The position numbers were made by a program, and so were the translations under genes. A DNA stretch of 64,000 bases from Micromonospora sp. MA102. Its GTDB lineage: Bacteria; Actinomycetota; Actinomycetes; Mycobacteriales; Micromonosporaceae. Positions 26,208-35,393 of the stretch are shown here, in pieces; the first letter of the stretch is position 1; each line of letters opens with the position of its first letter. Under the pieces are notes generated by a model. It was not told the DNA's origin, made no database searches, and saw only the letters and a program-made list of their open reading frames with translations. The stretch spans positions 1 through 64,000 of the forward strand of contig NZ_JAMWEG010000016.1 of NCBI RefSeq assembly GCF_025460765.1, read 5' to 3'.

Positions 26208-27005
26208 TCAGCCTGCGGCCAGGGGGCCGTTGGGGGGTGGGGCGGGGGTGGCCGCGACGCTGGCCGCGACGGTGTCGCGGGCGATCGTGGCCGGGACGAG
26301 GCGGCCGGAGCGGTAGCCGATGCCGATCCCGGCGATCAGCACGAAGATCGCGCCGAAGGTCTGCAGCGAGCCGATCAGCGCGCCGCCCAGGCCCAGCAGC
26401 GGGGCGGCGATCATCAGCATGACGCCGTCCCCGTACGAGAACATCCCGGAGCGGGCGACCGACCAGCCGGTGAGGAACCAGCCCAGGCTGTAGAAGGTGG
26501 CGCCGACCAGGACCAGGGTGCGCGCGGTGGTGCCGAAGACCGGCGCCTGCTCGGCCAGCCCGGCGAAGGGCAGCATCAGGACCATCCCGCCGATGCTGGC
26601 CAGCAGCCCGACGAGGGCGATCCGCCGGCACCGGGTGGCGGCGAGCAGGCCGGCGAGCGCCAGCAGGGCGAGCAGCCCGAGCCAGACCGCGGCCACCCAG
26701 CCCACGAGGTAGAGCGGCTGGCCCTCCGCCGGGTACGGGTCGTTGCCCACCCCGCCGTCGCTGGCCAGCGCCACCAGGCCGTAGAGGACCGCGTACGCGG
26801 GCAGCAGCCAGACCGCCGCGCGGGCGAACCGGCGGACCGACCAGGCCCAGCTCGCGTCGGTGGCCGGGGCGGCCGGCCCGGGCTCGGAGACGAACGGCAG
26901 CACCCCGAACCCGCCCCCGGTACGCCGGCTGCCGAGCGGCCCGGCCGGATCGTGCGCGCCCGGGACGGGAGTCCTGGAGAACAGCCGGTTCGCCGGATCC
27001 TTCAT
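26208..27005 (-). CDS. Hypothetical multi-pass membrane protein
   Basis: 265 residues. A ~55-residue hydrophilic Pro/Gly-rich N-terminus is followed by six hydrophobic helices (from FARAAVWLLPAYAVLYGLVA to FVLIAGIGIGYRSG) and a short Ala/Pro tail. The spacing resembles DUF998-like or other actinobacterial six-helix proteins, but no signature is visible. The palindrome after its stop may end transcription. Confidence 0.7.
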   Translation of the reverse strand: MKDPANRLFSRTPVPGAHDPAGPLGSRRTGGGFGVLPFVSEPGPAAPATDASWAWSVRRFARAAVWLLPAYAVLYGLVALASDGGVGNDPYPAEGQPLYLVGWVAAVWLGLLALLALAGLLAATRCRRIALVGLLASIGGMVLMLPFAGLAEQAPVFGTTARTLVLVGATFYSLGWFLTGWSVARSGMFSYGDGVMLMIAAPLLGLGGALIGSLQTFGAIFVLIAGIGIGYRSGRLVPATIARDTVAASVAATPAPPPNGPLAAG

Positions 27006-27143
27006 GCGCCACCTCGCTCACTGTGCGGGCGGCGCGGGACGCGCAACGGCGCCCCGGTCCTGGTCACCACCCGTCCTCAGACCGATGGTGGCAGGCGCCG
27101 GGGCGCCGTATGAGCGATTCTCGGATTTGCCGGCGGCCCTCCG

Positions 27144-28250
27144 TCAGCCCCGTTCGCGCTGGTCCGACGGGTCGTTGAGCAGGCTCTGCGGGGAGACCGG
27201 CTCGGGCGCCGGGAGCCCCTGCGGGGCGTTGCCGCCGGTGGCCTGGGCCTCGGCGACGCGTACCTCGTTGTGGATCTCCTGAGCCGCCGTGGCGGCGGCG
27301 TGCGCGGCCTCGGCGGCCTCGCGCTCCACCTCGCTGGCGCTCTTGGTGGCCTCCGGCGACGGGACGTCGCCGACCATGTTGGCCAGCCCGCCGAGCGCGC
27401 CGCCCATGCCCTCCAGGGCCTTGGTCAGCTCGGTCGGGACGATCCAGACCTTGTTGGCGGTGCCGTTGGCGATCTGCGGCAGGGCCTGGAGGTACTGGTA
27501 GGCGAGCACCTTCTGGCTCGGGTTGGCCTGGTGGATCGCGTCGAAGACCGTCCGGATCGCCTTGGCCTGGCCCTCCGCCTGGAGGATCCGGGCCTGCCGG
27601 TCACCGTCGGCACGCAGCACGGCGGCCTGCTTCTCGCCCTCGGCCGTGAGGATCTGCGACTGCTTGTGGCCCTCGGCGTTCAGGATGGCGGCGCGGCGGT
27701 CCCGCTCGGCGCGCATCTGCTTCTCCATCGAGTCGCGGATGCTCGGCGGCGGCTCGATCGCCTTGATCTCGACCCGGGTCACCTTGATGCCCCACCGGCC
27801 GGTGGTCTCGTCCAGCACCCCGGAGAGGTGCCGGTTGATCTCCTCGCGGCTGGTCAGCGCCCGCTCCAGGTCCAGCGAGCCGATCACGTTACGCAGGGTG
27901 GTGACGGTGAGCTGCTCGATGGCCTGGAGGAAGTTGGAGATCTCGTAGGTGGCGCGGACCGAGTCGACCACCTTGAAGTAGAGCACCGTGTCGATCGAGA
28001 CGACGAGGTTGTCCGAGGTGATCACCGGCTGCGGCGGGAAGCTGACCACCTGCTCGCGCATGTCGACCTTGGTGCGCACCGCGTCGACGTACGGCACCAG
28101 CAGGTTCAGGCCCGGGTTCAAGGTCCGCTTGTACTTGCCCAGCCGCTCCACCACGTCCTGGCGCTGCTGCGGGACGATCCGCACCGCCTTCACCAGCGTC
28201 ACCACGACGATCACGGCGACGGCGATCAACAGGATCGCTGCAAACTCCAT
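27144..28250 (-). CDS. SPFH/band-7 membrane scaffold protein
   Basis: 368 residues. An N-terminal membrane anchor (1-25) leads into a stomatin/prohibitin domain (RIVPQQRQDVVERLGKYKRT through VTRVEIKAIEPP). A charged coiled coil follows with repeated AEG-K/R-Q-A units (about 185-235), then a C-terminal Ala/Glu-rich region. Members oligomerise into membrane microdomains and regulate FtsH-type proteases or lipid order. The gene follows an NfeD gene by four bases. This NfeD/SPFH pairing is a widely conserved operon. Confidence 0.9.
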   Translation of the reverse strand: MEFAAILLIAVAVIVVVTLVKAVRIVPQQRQDVVERLGKYKRTLNPGLNLLVPYVDAVRTKVDMREQVVSFPPQPVITSDNLVVSIDTVLYFKVVDSVRATYEISNFLQAIEQLTVTTLRNVIGSLDLERALTSREEINRHLSGVLDETTGRWGIKVTRVEIKAIEPPPSIRDSMEKQMRAERDRRAAILNAEGHKQSQILTAEGEKQAAVLRADGDRQARILQAEGQAKAIRTVFDAIHQANPSQKVLAYQYLQALPQIANGTANKVWIVPTELTKALEGMGGALGGLANMVGDVPSPEATKSASEVEREAAEAAHAAATAAQEIHNEVRVAEAQATGGNAPQGLPAPEPVSPQSLLNDPSDQRERG

Positions 28251-28254
28251 ATCT

Positions 28255-28728
28255 TCACCTTTTCCCTTCGGGCATTCCGCCCGGGGTGGAAATCTCGTCC
28301 TGCCAGACCAGGGCGGTCGCGCCCCGGACCTTTATCACCTGCACCCGCTCGCCCACCGCGTAGCTGCGCGTCGCGTCGTACGCCCGGGCCGTCCACAGCT
28401 CACCATCGATCTTGACGAGGCCCCGCTCGGCGTCGACCGGCTCCAGCACCAGCGCGCTGGACCCCTCGATCGCCTCGACCCCGAACGGCTGGTCGCCGCT
28501 CTCCAGCGCCGGCATGGCGTGCCGCTTGATGACCGGCCGCACCAGGGCCACCGACAGCGCGGAGACCACCGCGAAGACCAGCGCCTGGAGCGCGACGGGC
28601 GCGCCCAGCGCGGCGGCCCCCGCGGCGGCGAAGGCCCCGGCCGCGAACATGATCAGGAAGAGCGTCGTCGTGAAGATCTCGGCGACCGCCAGCAGCACAC
28701 CCAGCACGATCCAGAACACGGCGTCCAC
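28255..28728 (-). CDS. NfeD-family membrane protein
   Basis: 157 residues from GTG 28728. Three or four hydrophobic helices (FWIVLGVLLAVAEIFTTTLF onward) precede an OB-fold domain (about 85-150) containing GLVKIDGELWTARAYD, the hallmark of the short NfeD type. It partners with the SPFH protein encoded immediately after. A CACGAT hexamer six bases upstream of the GTG hints at a leaderless start. Confidence 0.87.
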   Translation of the reverse strand: MDAVFWIVLGVLLAVAEIFTTTLFLIMFAAGAFAAAGAAALGAPVALQALVFAVVSALSVALVRPVIKRHAMPALESGDQPFGVEAIEGSSALVLEPVDAERGLVKIDGELWTARAYDATRSYAVGERVQVIKVRGATALVWQDEISTPGGMPEGKR

Positions 28729-28817
28729 CCTTAGATCGTGACACGCCGACGCACACAACAACGACCCGCATGATCACCTAAGCTCGGCAGCGCGCCGACG
28801 ACCGCCGAGGAGGACCC

Positions 28818-30128
28818 ATGGCCCTGCTGCCCGAGACCGCCCGACAGGTGGACCTGCTGGTCGCGCGGGCCCAGTCGGAGGGGCGCGGCCCCTCGCTCGC
28901 CCTCGGCGTGGTCCGGGACGGCGACCTGGCACACGTCGCCCTCGCCGGCGAGCAGCCCCGCCCCGACGCCGACCTCCAGTACCGGATCGGCTCGATCAGC
29001 AAGACCATGACCGCCGTGCTGGTGCTGCAGCAGCGCGACGCCGGCCGGTTGGACCTGGACGACCCGCTGGACCGGCACCTGCCCGCCACCCCGGTCGGCG
29101 CGCTCACCGTGCGCCAGCTGCTCGGGCACGCCAGCGGCCTGCAACGGGAACCGGACGGGCAGTGGTGGGAGCGGACCGCGGGCACCGACCTGGCGACCCT
29201 GCTCGCCGGGCTCACCCCGGCGAAGATCGCCCACCCGCCGCACCGCCTCTACCACTACTCGAACCTGGCGTACGGCCTGCTCGGCGGGGTGCTGGAGCGG
29301 CTCACCGGCACGCCCTGGGCCGACCTGCTGCGGGAGCGGCTGTTCGAACCGCTGGGCATGCGCCGCACCACCTACCACCCGACCGAGCCGTACGCCCGCG
29401 GCTACGTGGTCCACCCCTGGCACGACACGCTGCGGGAGGAACCCCGCACCGACACCGGGGCGATGGCGCCCGCCGGCCAGCTCTGGTCGACCGTCGAGGA
29501 CCTGGCCCGCTGGGCCGCCTTCCTGGCCGACCCGGCCCCGGACCTGCTCGCCCCGGCGACGCTCACCGAGATGTGCGCGCCCGTGGTGATCAGCGACCTG
29601 GACGCCTGGACCGGCGGACACGGGTTGGGTGTGGAGCTCTACCGGGTCGGCGACCGCGTGTACGTGGGCCACGGCGGCTCGATGCCCGGCTACGTGGCCG
29701 GCCTGGCCGTGCACCGCCCCACCCGCACCGCCGTGGTCGACTTCGCCAACTCGTACGGCCTGCGCGGCCACCACATCGTCGGGCTGGCCCGGGAGGTGCT
29801 CACCCGGGTGCTCGACGCCGAGCCGGCCGCGCCCGCCCCGTGGCGCCCGGCCGCAGCGCCGGCCGCCGACCTGGTGGAGCTGACCGGCCGCTGGTGGTGG
29901 ATGGGCAACGAGTACGAGTTCCGTGTGGACCCGGCCGGTGACCTGGTGGGCGGCCTGGTGGGCAACCCGCAGCTCCGCTTCACGCCGGAGGCCCCCGACC
30001 GCTGGCGCGGCCGATCCGGCTCCCAGGACGGGGAACTCCTCACCGTCGTCCGCGACGACGACGGCCGCCCGGTCGCCCTCGACATCGCCACCTTCGTCTT
30101 CACGAGAACCCCCGAGCAGGAACCCTGA
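28818..30128 (+). CDS. Beta-lactamase-family serine hydrolase
   Basis: 436 residues without a clear signal peptide. The class C beta-lactamase/DD-peptidase triad is present: S59-I-S-K62, Y147-S-N and an HGGS motif near 284. A small beta-barrel-like C-terminal domain (about 355-430, LTGRWWWMGNEYEF) resembles the lipocalin-like domain seen on esterase and peptidase members. ATG 28818 follows GAGGAGGA. It probably hydrolyses an ester or a D-amino-acid peptide in the cytoplasm. Substrate unknown. Confidence 0.85.
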   Translation: MALLPETARQVDLLVARAQSEGRGPSLALGVVRDGDLAHVALAGEQPRPDADLQYRIGSISKTMTAVLVLQQRDAGRLDLDDPLDRHLPATPVGALTVRQLLGHASGLQREPDGQWWERTAGTDLATLLAGLTPAKIAHPPHRLYHYSNLAYGLLGGVLERLTGTPWADLLRERLFEPLGMRRTTYHPTEPYARGYVVHPWHDTLREEPRTDTGAMAPAGQLWSTVEDLARWAAFLADPAPDLLAPATLTEMCAPVVISDLDAWTGGHGLGVELYRVGDRVYVGHGGSMPGYVAGLAVHRPTRTAVVDFANSYGLRGHHIVGLAREVLTRVLDAEPAAPAPWRPAAAPAADLVELTGRWWWMGNEYEFRVDPAGDLVGGLVGNPQLRFTPEAPDRWRGRSGSQDGELLTVVRDDDGRPVALDIATFVFTRTPEQEP

Positions 30129-30135
30129 CCGGCGC

Positions 30136-30154
30136 GGCCCGGGCACGACGGGCC
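30136..30154. terminator. Small hairpin between convergent genes
   Basis: GGCCCG and CGGGCC pair across a 7-base loop, eight bases after the serine-hydrolase stop and before the DUF3097 stop. Confidence 0.35.
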
Positions 30155-30164
30155 GGGGCGGCCG

Positions 30165-30977
30165 CTACTCGGGCGACGTGACGAAGTCGATCAACCGCTC
30201 CATGGCGTTGATCAGCGGCGTCTCCACGTCGGCGAAACTGTCCACCCGGGACAGGATGTGCCGCCACATGTCCGCCGGCTCGGCCACCCCGAGCGCCGCG
30301 CAGACGCCCTCCTTCCAGGGCCGCCCCGGCGGCACCACGGGCCAGGCCGGGATGCCGAGCGCCCGGGGCTTCACCGCCTGCCACACGTCCACGTACGGGT
30401 GCCCGGTGACCAGCACGTGCGGCGAGGTGACCCGCGCGACGATCCGGCTCTCCTTCGAGCCGGGCACCAGGTGGTCGACCAGCACGCCGAGCCGGCGGCC
30501 CGGGCCGGGGTCGAAGGCGCGCACCTCGGCGGCGAGTTCGTCGATGCCGTCGAGGGGTTCCACCACCACGCCCTCGATCCGCAGGTCGTCGCCCCAGATC
30601 CGCTCGACCAGCGCCGCGTCGTGCACGCCCTCGACCCAGATCCGGCTGGCCTTGGCGACCTGCGCCCGGACGTTGTCGACCGCGATCGAGCCGGAGGCGG
30701 TGCGCCGCCGGGCGGCGGGCACCGGGGCACGGGCCGGGCGGCGCAGGGTCACCGGCCGGCCGTCGAGCAGGAACGCGGCGGGCAGCAGCGGGAAGTTCCG
30801 CCGGCGGCCGTGCCGGTCCTCCAGCACCACCGCGCCGGACTCGAACCCGATTACCGCGCCGCAGAAGCCGGAGTCGGCGTCCTCGACCACCAGGTCCGGT
30901 TCGGCGTCGACCTCCGGGATCACCTTCCGCCGCCGCCAGTCGCCCGCCAGCACGTCGCCGTCGTATCGCCCCGCCAT
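30165..30977 (-). CDS. DUF3097 family protein
   Basis: 270 residues starting AGRYDGDVLAGDWRRRKVIP, the recognisable start of DUF3097, an actinobacterial family. The second half contains a TOPRIM-like pattern: WVEGVHDAALVERIWGDDL, then VLVDHLVPGSKESRIV and VLVTGHPYVDVWQAV. That suggests nucleic-acid or nucleotide-phosphate chemistry, but no function is known to me. The leaderless start at ATG 30977 has TAGCGT seven bases upstream on its strand. Confidence 0.8.
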   Translation of the reverse strand: MAGRYDGDVLAGDWRRRKVIPEVDAEPDLVVEDADSGFCGAVIGFESGAVVLEDRHGRRRNFPLLPAAFLLDGRPVTLRRPARAPVPAARRRTASGSIAVDNVRAQVAKASRIWVEGVHDAALVERIWGDDLRIEGVVVEPLDGIDELAAEVRAFDPGPGRRLGVLVDHLVPGSKESRIVARVTSPHVLVTGHPYVDVWQAVKPRALGIPAWPVVPPGRPWKEGVCAALGVAEPADMWRHILSRVDSFADVETPLINAMERLIDFVTSPE

Positions 30978-30984
30978 GTGGATC

Positions 30985-30990
30985 ACGCTA
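30985..30990 (-). promoter_or_regulatory. -10 hexamer TAGCGT, leaderless start of DUF3097 gene
   Basis: Seven bases separate the hexamer from ATG 30977 on the minus strand. No ribosome site is present. Confidence 0.5.
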
Positions 30991-31126
30991 GCCACCGGCC
31001 CGGCGCGTCGCCCGGCGACGCGCCGACCAGGCGCCCCACCGGCGGCACAGAAAGGGGCGAAGGGGGTAGTTGGGGCCAGGTCACGCCGCCGGAGCGGCAG
31101 CCGAGACAGCGACGGCGGCGAGCACG

Positions 31127-31132
31127 TACCCT
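31127..31132 (+). promoter_or_regulatory. -10 hexamer TACCCT, leaderless start
   Basis: Six bases before ATG 31139, no Shine-Dalgarno. Confidence 0.45.
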
Positions 31133-31138
31133 TTCGGC

Positions 31139-31933
31139 ATGTCCTCCCCCGCAACGGGCGCGGCCACGCTGGCTCCGCGCCGGTCGAGCCGGTTCGTCGC
31201 CTGGGTACGCGCCTGGCGCGCCGGCCTGGTGCCCTTCGACGAGGTCGCCGACGAGATCGCCGGCGACGAGGAGCACCTGGTCGCCGACGCCCCCGGCACC
31301 TGGACCGACGTGTCCCTGCGGGAGGCGCTGCCCAGCCTGGCCAAGCTCTCCCCGGACGAGATCCGCCTGGTGCTGCCCGCCCCGGGCGACCCGCGCGGGC
31401 TGCCCGGCCCCGGTGACTTCGCGGGGGCGGCGCTGCTGGCCGGCGAGGCCGTGGTGGCCAGCGGGCTCGGGTTCGTCCCGGAGGTACGCACGCACACCTC
31501 GGGCTCGGGGATGACCTGGGAGACGGTGCTCTGGCGGGTCCACCCGCTGCCCGCCGACGCGCCGAAGGCGTCCCTCGCCGTGCCGGGCGCCGCCGAGGCG
31601 GAGGCGGAACTGGCCGTCGCGCTGGCCGAGACGACCGCCGCGCTGACCCGGCTCGACGTGGCCCAGTGGCGGCCCGAGCTGGCCGGCGCGCTCGCCGCGC
31701 TGCGCCGCCCGGACGGCGGGACCGACCTGCCGCCCGGCTTCGACCCGCGGTCCCGCCGGCTGTTCGCCCGCGCGGCCGTCCTGGACCGGGTGCTCGCCCT
31801 GGCCGGGGAGAGCGCCCCGGGCGGGGCCGTGAACACCTTCGAGGCGCAGCAGCGGGACGCCGCGCTGCGGCCGCTGACCACCGCCTGCCGGCAGGCCCTG
31901 GTGGCCGCCTGCAACGCCCCGCTGCGCCCCTGA
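31139..31933 (+). CDS. Conserved actinobacterial hypothetical protein
   Basis: 264 residues, cytosolic and Ala-rich. The N-terminal half contains AWRAGLVPFDEVADEIAGDE and PSLAKLSPDEIRLVLPAPGD. The second half is mostly helical, with RLFARAAVLDRVLALAGES. ATG 31139 is chosen over an earlier in-frame start at 31070 because of the TACCCT hexamer six bases upstream and because the extra 23 residues look non-coding. No domain recognised. Confidence 0.7.
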   Translation: MSSPATGAATLAPRRSSRFVAWVRAWRAGLVPFDEVADEIAGDEEHLVADAPGTWTDVSLREALPSLAKLSPDEIRLVLPAPGDPRGLPGPGDFAGAALLAGEAVVASGLGFVPEVRTHTSGSGMTWETVLWRVHPLPADAPKASLAVPGAAEAEAELAVALAETTAALTRLDVAQWRPELAGALAALRRPDGGTDLPPGFDPRSRRLFARAAVLDRVLALAGESAPGGAVNTFEAQQRDAALRPLTTACRQALVAACNAPLRP

Positions 31934-31940
31934 GCCGGGC

Positions 31941-32720
31941 TCAGACCTCGTCGATCAGGTCGGCCACCGAGCCGACGACGCGGGACGGCCGGTAGGGATA
32001 GCGCTCGGCCTCGGCCCGGTTGCTGATCCCGGTGAGCACCAGGATCGTCTCCAGCCCGGCCTCCAGGCCGCAGAGGATGTCGGTGTCCATCCGGTCGCCG
32101 ATCATGGCGGTCGACTCGGAGTGCGCGTCGATGGTGTTCAACGCCGAGCGCATCATCATCGGGTTCGGCTTGCCGACGAAGTACGGCTCCACCCCGGTCG
32201 CCTTGGAGATCATCGCGGCCACCGAGCCGGCGGCCGGCAGCGCGCCCTCCACCGACGGGCCGGTCGCGTCCGGGTTGGTGCAGATGAACCGGGCCCCGTC
32301 GTTGATCAGCCGGATCGCCTTGGTGATCGCCTCGAAGCTGTAGGTGCGGGTCTCCCCCAGCACCACGTAGTCGGGGGCGAAGTCGCTGAGCACGTAGCCC
32401 ACCGCGTGCAGGGCCGTGGTGAGGCCGGCCTCACCGATCACGTACGCGGTGCCGCCCGGCCGCTGGTCGGCCAGGAACTGGGCGGTGGCCAGCGCGGACG
32501 ACCAGATCGCCTCCTCCGGCACGTCCAGCCCCATCCGGGCCAGCCGGGCCCGCAGGTCCCGCGGCGTGTAGATGGAGTTGTTGGTGAGCACCAGGAACGG
32601 CTTGCCGGAGGCGCGCAGCTTCTTGACGAACTCGGGCGCGCCGGGCACCGGCTGGCCCTCGTGCACCAGCACGCCGTCCATGTCGGTGAGCCAGCTCTGC
32701 ACCGGCTTGCGGTCATGCAT
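31941..32720 (-). CDS. HAD-IIA hydrolase, NagD/phosphoglycolate phosphatase-like
   Basis: 259 residues. HAD motif I is D13-M-D15-G near the start (SWLTDMDGVLVHEG), motif II is VLTNNS near 45, and motif III/IV is GKPNPMMM with MIGDRMDTDI. The cap domain between them is type IIA. It dephosphorylates small phosphometabolites in the cytosol. NagD-type members act on nucleotide monophosphates or phosphoglycolate. It follows the ferrochelatase gene by 34 bases and may be its operon mate. Confidence 0.88.
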   Translation of the reverse strand: MHDRKPVQSWLTDMDGVLVHEGQPVPGAPEFVKKLRASGKPFLVLTNNSIYTPRDLRARLARMGLDVPEEAIWSSALATAQFLADQRPGGTAYVIGEAGLTTALHAVGYVLSDFAPDYVVLGETRTYSFEAITKAIRLINDGARFICTNPDATGPSVEGALPAAGSVAAMISKATGVEPYFVGKPNPMMMRSALNTIDAHSESTAMIGDRMDTDILCGLEAGLETILVLTGISNRAEAERYPYRPSRVVGSVADLIDEV

Positions 32721-32754
32721 GTGTCGTCCCCACGGGTTGTCGAAGGTGGCGGGC

Positions 32755-33786
32755 TCAGGGCCGGCGGGAGGGGGGCACGCAGCACAGCGCCGGGCAGGTG
32801 TCCCAGGTGGGCAGTTCGCCGAGGCGGCGGAAGTACCGCCGGCCGTCCGGGTCGTTCCGTTCCCGCACCAGCTCGCGGACCATCGCCACGAACCGCGGGT
32901 CGGTGCCCGGCGTGCCGGCGCGGACGAAGTCCAGGCCGAGCTGCTTGGCCGTGTCGAGGGCCTCGGTGTCCAGGTCCCAGACCACCTCGAGGTGGTCGGA
33001 GACGAACCCGATCGGGCTGACCACCACGCCGGTGACGCCCTCGCCGGCCAGCGCGGCCAGGTGGTCGTTGATGTCCGGCTCCAGCCACGGCACCTGCGGC
33101 GGCCCGGAGCGGCTCTGCCAGACCAGGTCGTACGGCAGGTCGGGCGCGGCGGCGGCGTGCACGAGCCGGGCGGTCTCGGCGAGCTGGGCGGTGTACCGGC
33201 CGCCGTGCGGACCGGCGGTGGCGGCCGCCGACACCGGCACGGAGTGCGCGGTGAACACGAGCCGGGTGCTGTCCCGCCGGGCCGGGTCGAGCTGCGCGAG
33301 CGCGGCCCGCACCGCGTCGGCGTGCGGCTCGACGAAGCCCGGATGGTCCCAGAACTGGCGCAGCTTCTCGATGAGCGGGGCGTCCGGGCCGACCGCGGCC
33401 CGGGCCGCGGCGATGTCCTCCTGGTACTGCCGGCAGGAGGAGTAGCCGCCGTAGGCGCTGGTGACGAAGGCCAGGGCCCGCTGGACGCCGTCGTCGCGCA
33501 TCTGCGCCACCGTGTCGGCGAGCATCGGGTCCCAGTTGCGGTTGCCCCAATAGACCGGCAGGTCGACGCCGTTGGCGGCGAAGTCCTCGCGGATCGCCGC
33601 GAGCAGGTCGCGGCACTGCTGGTTGATCGGGGACACCCCGCCGAAGTGCAGGTAGTGCTCGGCGACCTCGGCGAGCCGCTCGGGCGGCACGCCCCGCCCC
33701 CGGGTCACGTTCTGCAGGAAGGGCAGCACGTCCTCGGGCCGCTCCGGGCCGCCGAAGGAGACCAGCACCAACGCGTCGTACGCCAT
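32755..33786 (-). CDS. cpfC: Coproporphyrin III ferrochelatase
   Basis: 343 residues, formerly HemH. It begins AYDALVLVSFGGPERPEDVL, and the metal-binding His181 lies in LVFTAHSVP. In actinobacteria this enzyme inserts iron into coproporphyrin III, not protoporphyrin. The C-terminus has Cys331, Cys335 and Cys336 (TCPALCC), and Cys118 lies in the body. Mycobacterial homologues carry a [2Fe-2S] cluster on similar C-terminal cysteines. It lies 64 bases after inhA, the same order as mycobacterial mabA-inhA-hemZ. ATG 33786 has no obvious ribosome site; GAGAAT lies six bases upstream. Confidence 0.9.
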   Translation of the reverse strand: MAYDALVLVSFGGPERPEDVLPFLQNVTRGRGVPPERLAEVAEHYLHFGGVSPINQQCRDLLAAIREDFAANGVDLPVYWGNRNWDPMLADTVAQMRDDGVQRALAFVTSAYGGYSSCRQYQEDIAAARAAVGPDAPLIEKLRQFWDHPGFVEPHADAVRAALAQLDPARRDSTRLVFTAHSVPVSAAATAGPHGGRYTAQLAETARLVHAAAAPDLPYDLVWQSRSGPPQVPWLEPDINDHLAALAGEGVTGVVVSPIGFVSDHLEVVWDLDTEALDTAKQLGLDFVRAGTPGTDPRFVAMVRELVRERNDPDGRRYFRRLGELPTWDTCPALCCVPPSRRP

Positions 33787-33850
33787 GGCCCCATTCTCCC
33801 CCGACGGCCGGGACGGTCCGGCGGCTACCCCGGGACGTGCGGTCCGGGTC

Positions 33851-34618
33851 TCAGGCGCCGATGGCGTGGTAGCCGCCGTCGACGTGGACGATCTCGCCGG
33901 TGGTGGCGGGGAACCAGTCGGACAGCAGCGCCAGGCAGGCCCGGGCGGCCGGCTCCTGGTCGGTGAGGTCCCAGCCCAGCGGGGCGCGCTCGGCCCAGGC
34001 GTCCTCGAACTGGTCGAAGCCGGGGATGGACTTGGCGGCGATGGTGCGCAGCGGACCGGCGGCCACCAGGTTGCTGCGGATGCCCTGCTTGCCCAGGTGC
34101 AGGGCCAGGTAGCGGGAGGCGGACTCCAGCCCGGCCTTGGCCACGCCCATCCAGTCGTAGACCGGCCACGCCTTGGTGGCGTCGAAGGTGAGGCCCACCA
34201 CGGCGCCGCCCGCCGACATGAGCGGCAGCGCCGCCATGGCCAGGGACTTGTACGAGTAGGTGGAGACCTGGAGCGCGGTCGCCACGTCCTCCCACGGCGC
34301 GTCGAGGAAGCCGCCGCCGAGGCAGCTCTGCGGGGCGAAGCCGATCGAGTGCACCACCCCGTCGAGGCCGTCGACGTGCTCGCGCACCTTGTCGGCCAGG
34401 CCGGCCAGGTGCTCGGTGCTGGTGACGTCCAGCTCGATCACCGGCGCCGGTTCGGGCAGCCGCTTGGCGATCCGCTCGACCAGGGAGAGCCGGCCGTAGC
34501 CGGTGAGCACGACCTGCGCGCCGTTCTCCTGGGCGAGCTTCGCCACCGAGAAGGCGATCGAGGCGTCGGTGATGACGCCGGTGACCAGCAGCCGCTTACC
34601 GGCCAGGAGTCCGGACAT
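33851..34618 (-). CDS. inhA: Enoyl-[acyl-carrier-protein] reductase, InhA/FabI type
   Basis: 255-residue short-chain dehydrogenase fold. TGVITDASIAFSVAKLAQ (near 13-30) is the FabI/InhA cofactor loop, and the Y-x6-K pair lies in VYDWMGVAKAGLES. It catalyses the last reduction of fatty-acid elongation with NADH. ATG 34618 follows GGGAAC. It sits 23 bases after fabG, in the same order as the mycobacterial mabA-inhA operon, which supports type-II fatty-acid synthesis in this organism. Confidence 0.92.
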   Translation of the reverse strand: MSGLLAGKRLLVTGVITDASIAFSVAKLAQENGAQVVLTGYGRLSLVERIAKRLPEPAPVIELDVTSTEHLAGLADKVREHVDGLDGVVHSIGFAPQSCLGGGFLDAPWEDVATALQVSTYSYKSLAMAALPLMSAGGAVVGLTFDATKAWPVYDWMGVAKAGLESASRYLALHLGKQGIRSNLVAAGPLRTIAAKSIPGFDQFEDAWAERAPLGWDLTDQEPAARACLALLSDWFPATTGEIVHVDGGYHAIGA

Positions 34619-34641
34619 TGTGCAGTTCCCTCCGTACGTTC

Positions 34642-35346
34642 TCAGTGACCCATGCCCAGGCCGCCGTCGACCGGGATGACGGCGCCGGAGATGTACGCGG
34701 CCGCGTCCGAGGCGAGCCAGGTGACGGCCGCCGCGACCTCCTCCGGGCTGGCCATCCGGCCCGCCGGGATCGACTTGCGGATCTCCGCCTTGCGCTCCTC
34801 GGGGAGGCCGGCGGTCATGTCGGTGTCGATGAAGCCGGGCGCCACCACGTTCGCCGTGATGTTGCGGCTGCCCAGCTCGCGGGTGATCGACCGGGCCACG
34901 CCGACCAGGCCCGCCTTGCTGGCCGCGTAGTTGACCTGCCCCGCACCGCCGGCCAGGCCGACGACCGAGGAGATGAAGATCATCCGACCCCACCGGGCCC
35001 GGAGCATCTTCGTCGAGGCCCGCTTGGCGACCCGGAACGCGCCGGTCAGGTTGGTGTCGAGCACCCGGGTGAACTGCTCCTCGGACATCCGCAGGAGCAG
35101 CGTGTCGTCGGTGATGCCGGCGTTGGCCACCAGCACCTCGACCGGGCCGAGTTCGGCCTCGACGGCGGCGAAGGCCGCGTCCACCGCCTCGGCGTCGGTC
35201 ACGTCACACTTCACGCCGAACAGCCCCGCCGGGGCCTCGCCGCCGCGGTGGGTCACCGCCACCCGGTCGCCCTGCTTGGCGAAGGCCTGCGCGATGGCCA
35301 GGCCGATTCCCCGGTTTCCGCCGGTCACCAGCACGGTACGGGCCAC
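34642..35346 (-). CDS. fabG: 3-oxoacyl-[acyl-carrier-protein] reductase (FabG/MabA)
   Basis: 234 residues. The NADPH-binding loop is VTGGNRGIGLAIAQAF, NAGIT follows near 85, and the catalytic Ser-Tyr-Lys set is in SSVVGLAGGAGQVNYAASKAG. It ends in the tetramer-interface DGGLGMGH typical of FabG. GTG 35346 has GGGGGA upstream. First gene of the fabG-inhA-cpfC run. An inverted repeat 50-75 bases upstream of the start is a candidate control site. Confidence 0.92.
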   Translation of the reverse strand: MARTVLVTGGNRGIGLAIAQAFAKQGDRVAVTHRGGEAPAGLFGVKCDVTDAEAVDAAFAAVEAELGPVEVLVANAGITDDTLLLRMSEEQFTRVLDTNLTGAFRVAKRASTKMLRARWGRMIFISSVVGLAGGAGQVNYAASKAGLVGVARSITRELGSRNITANVVAPGFIDTDMTAGLPEERKAEIRKSIPAGRMASPEEVAAAVTWLASDAAAYISGAVIPVDGGLGMGH

Positions 35347-35393
35347 GGGTTCCCCCTCTGCTCAGCTGATCTCCCAATCGCTGGCGAGCCTAG

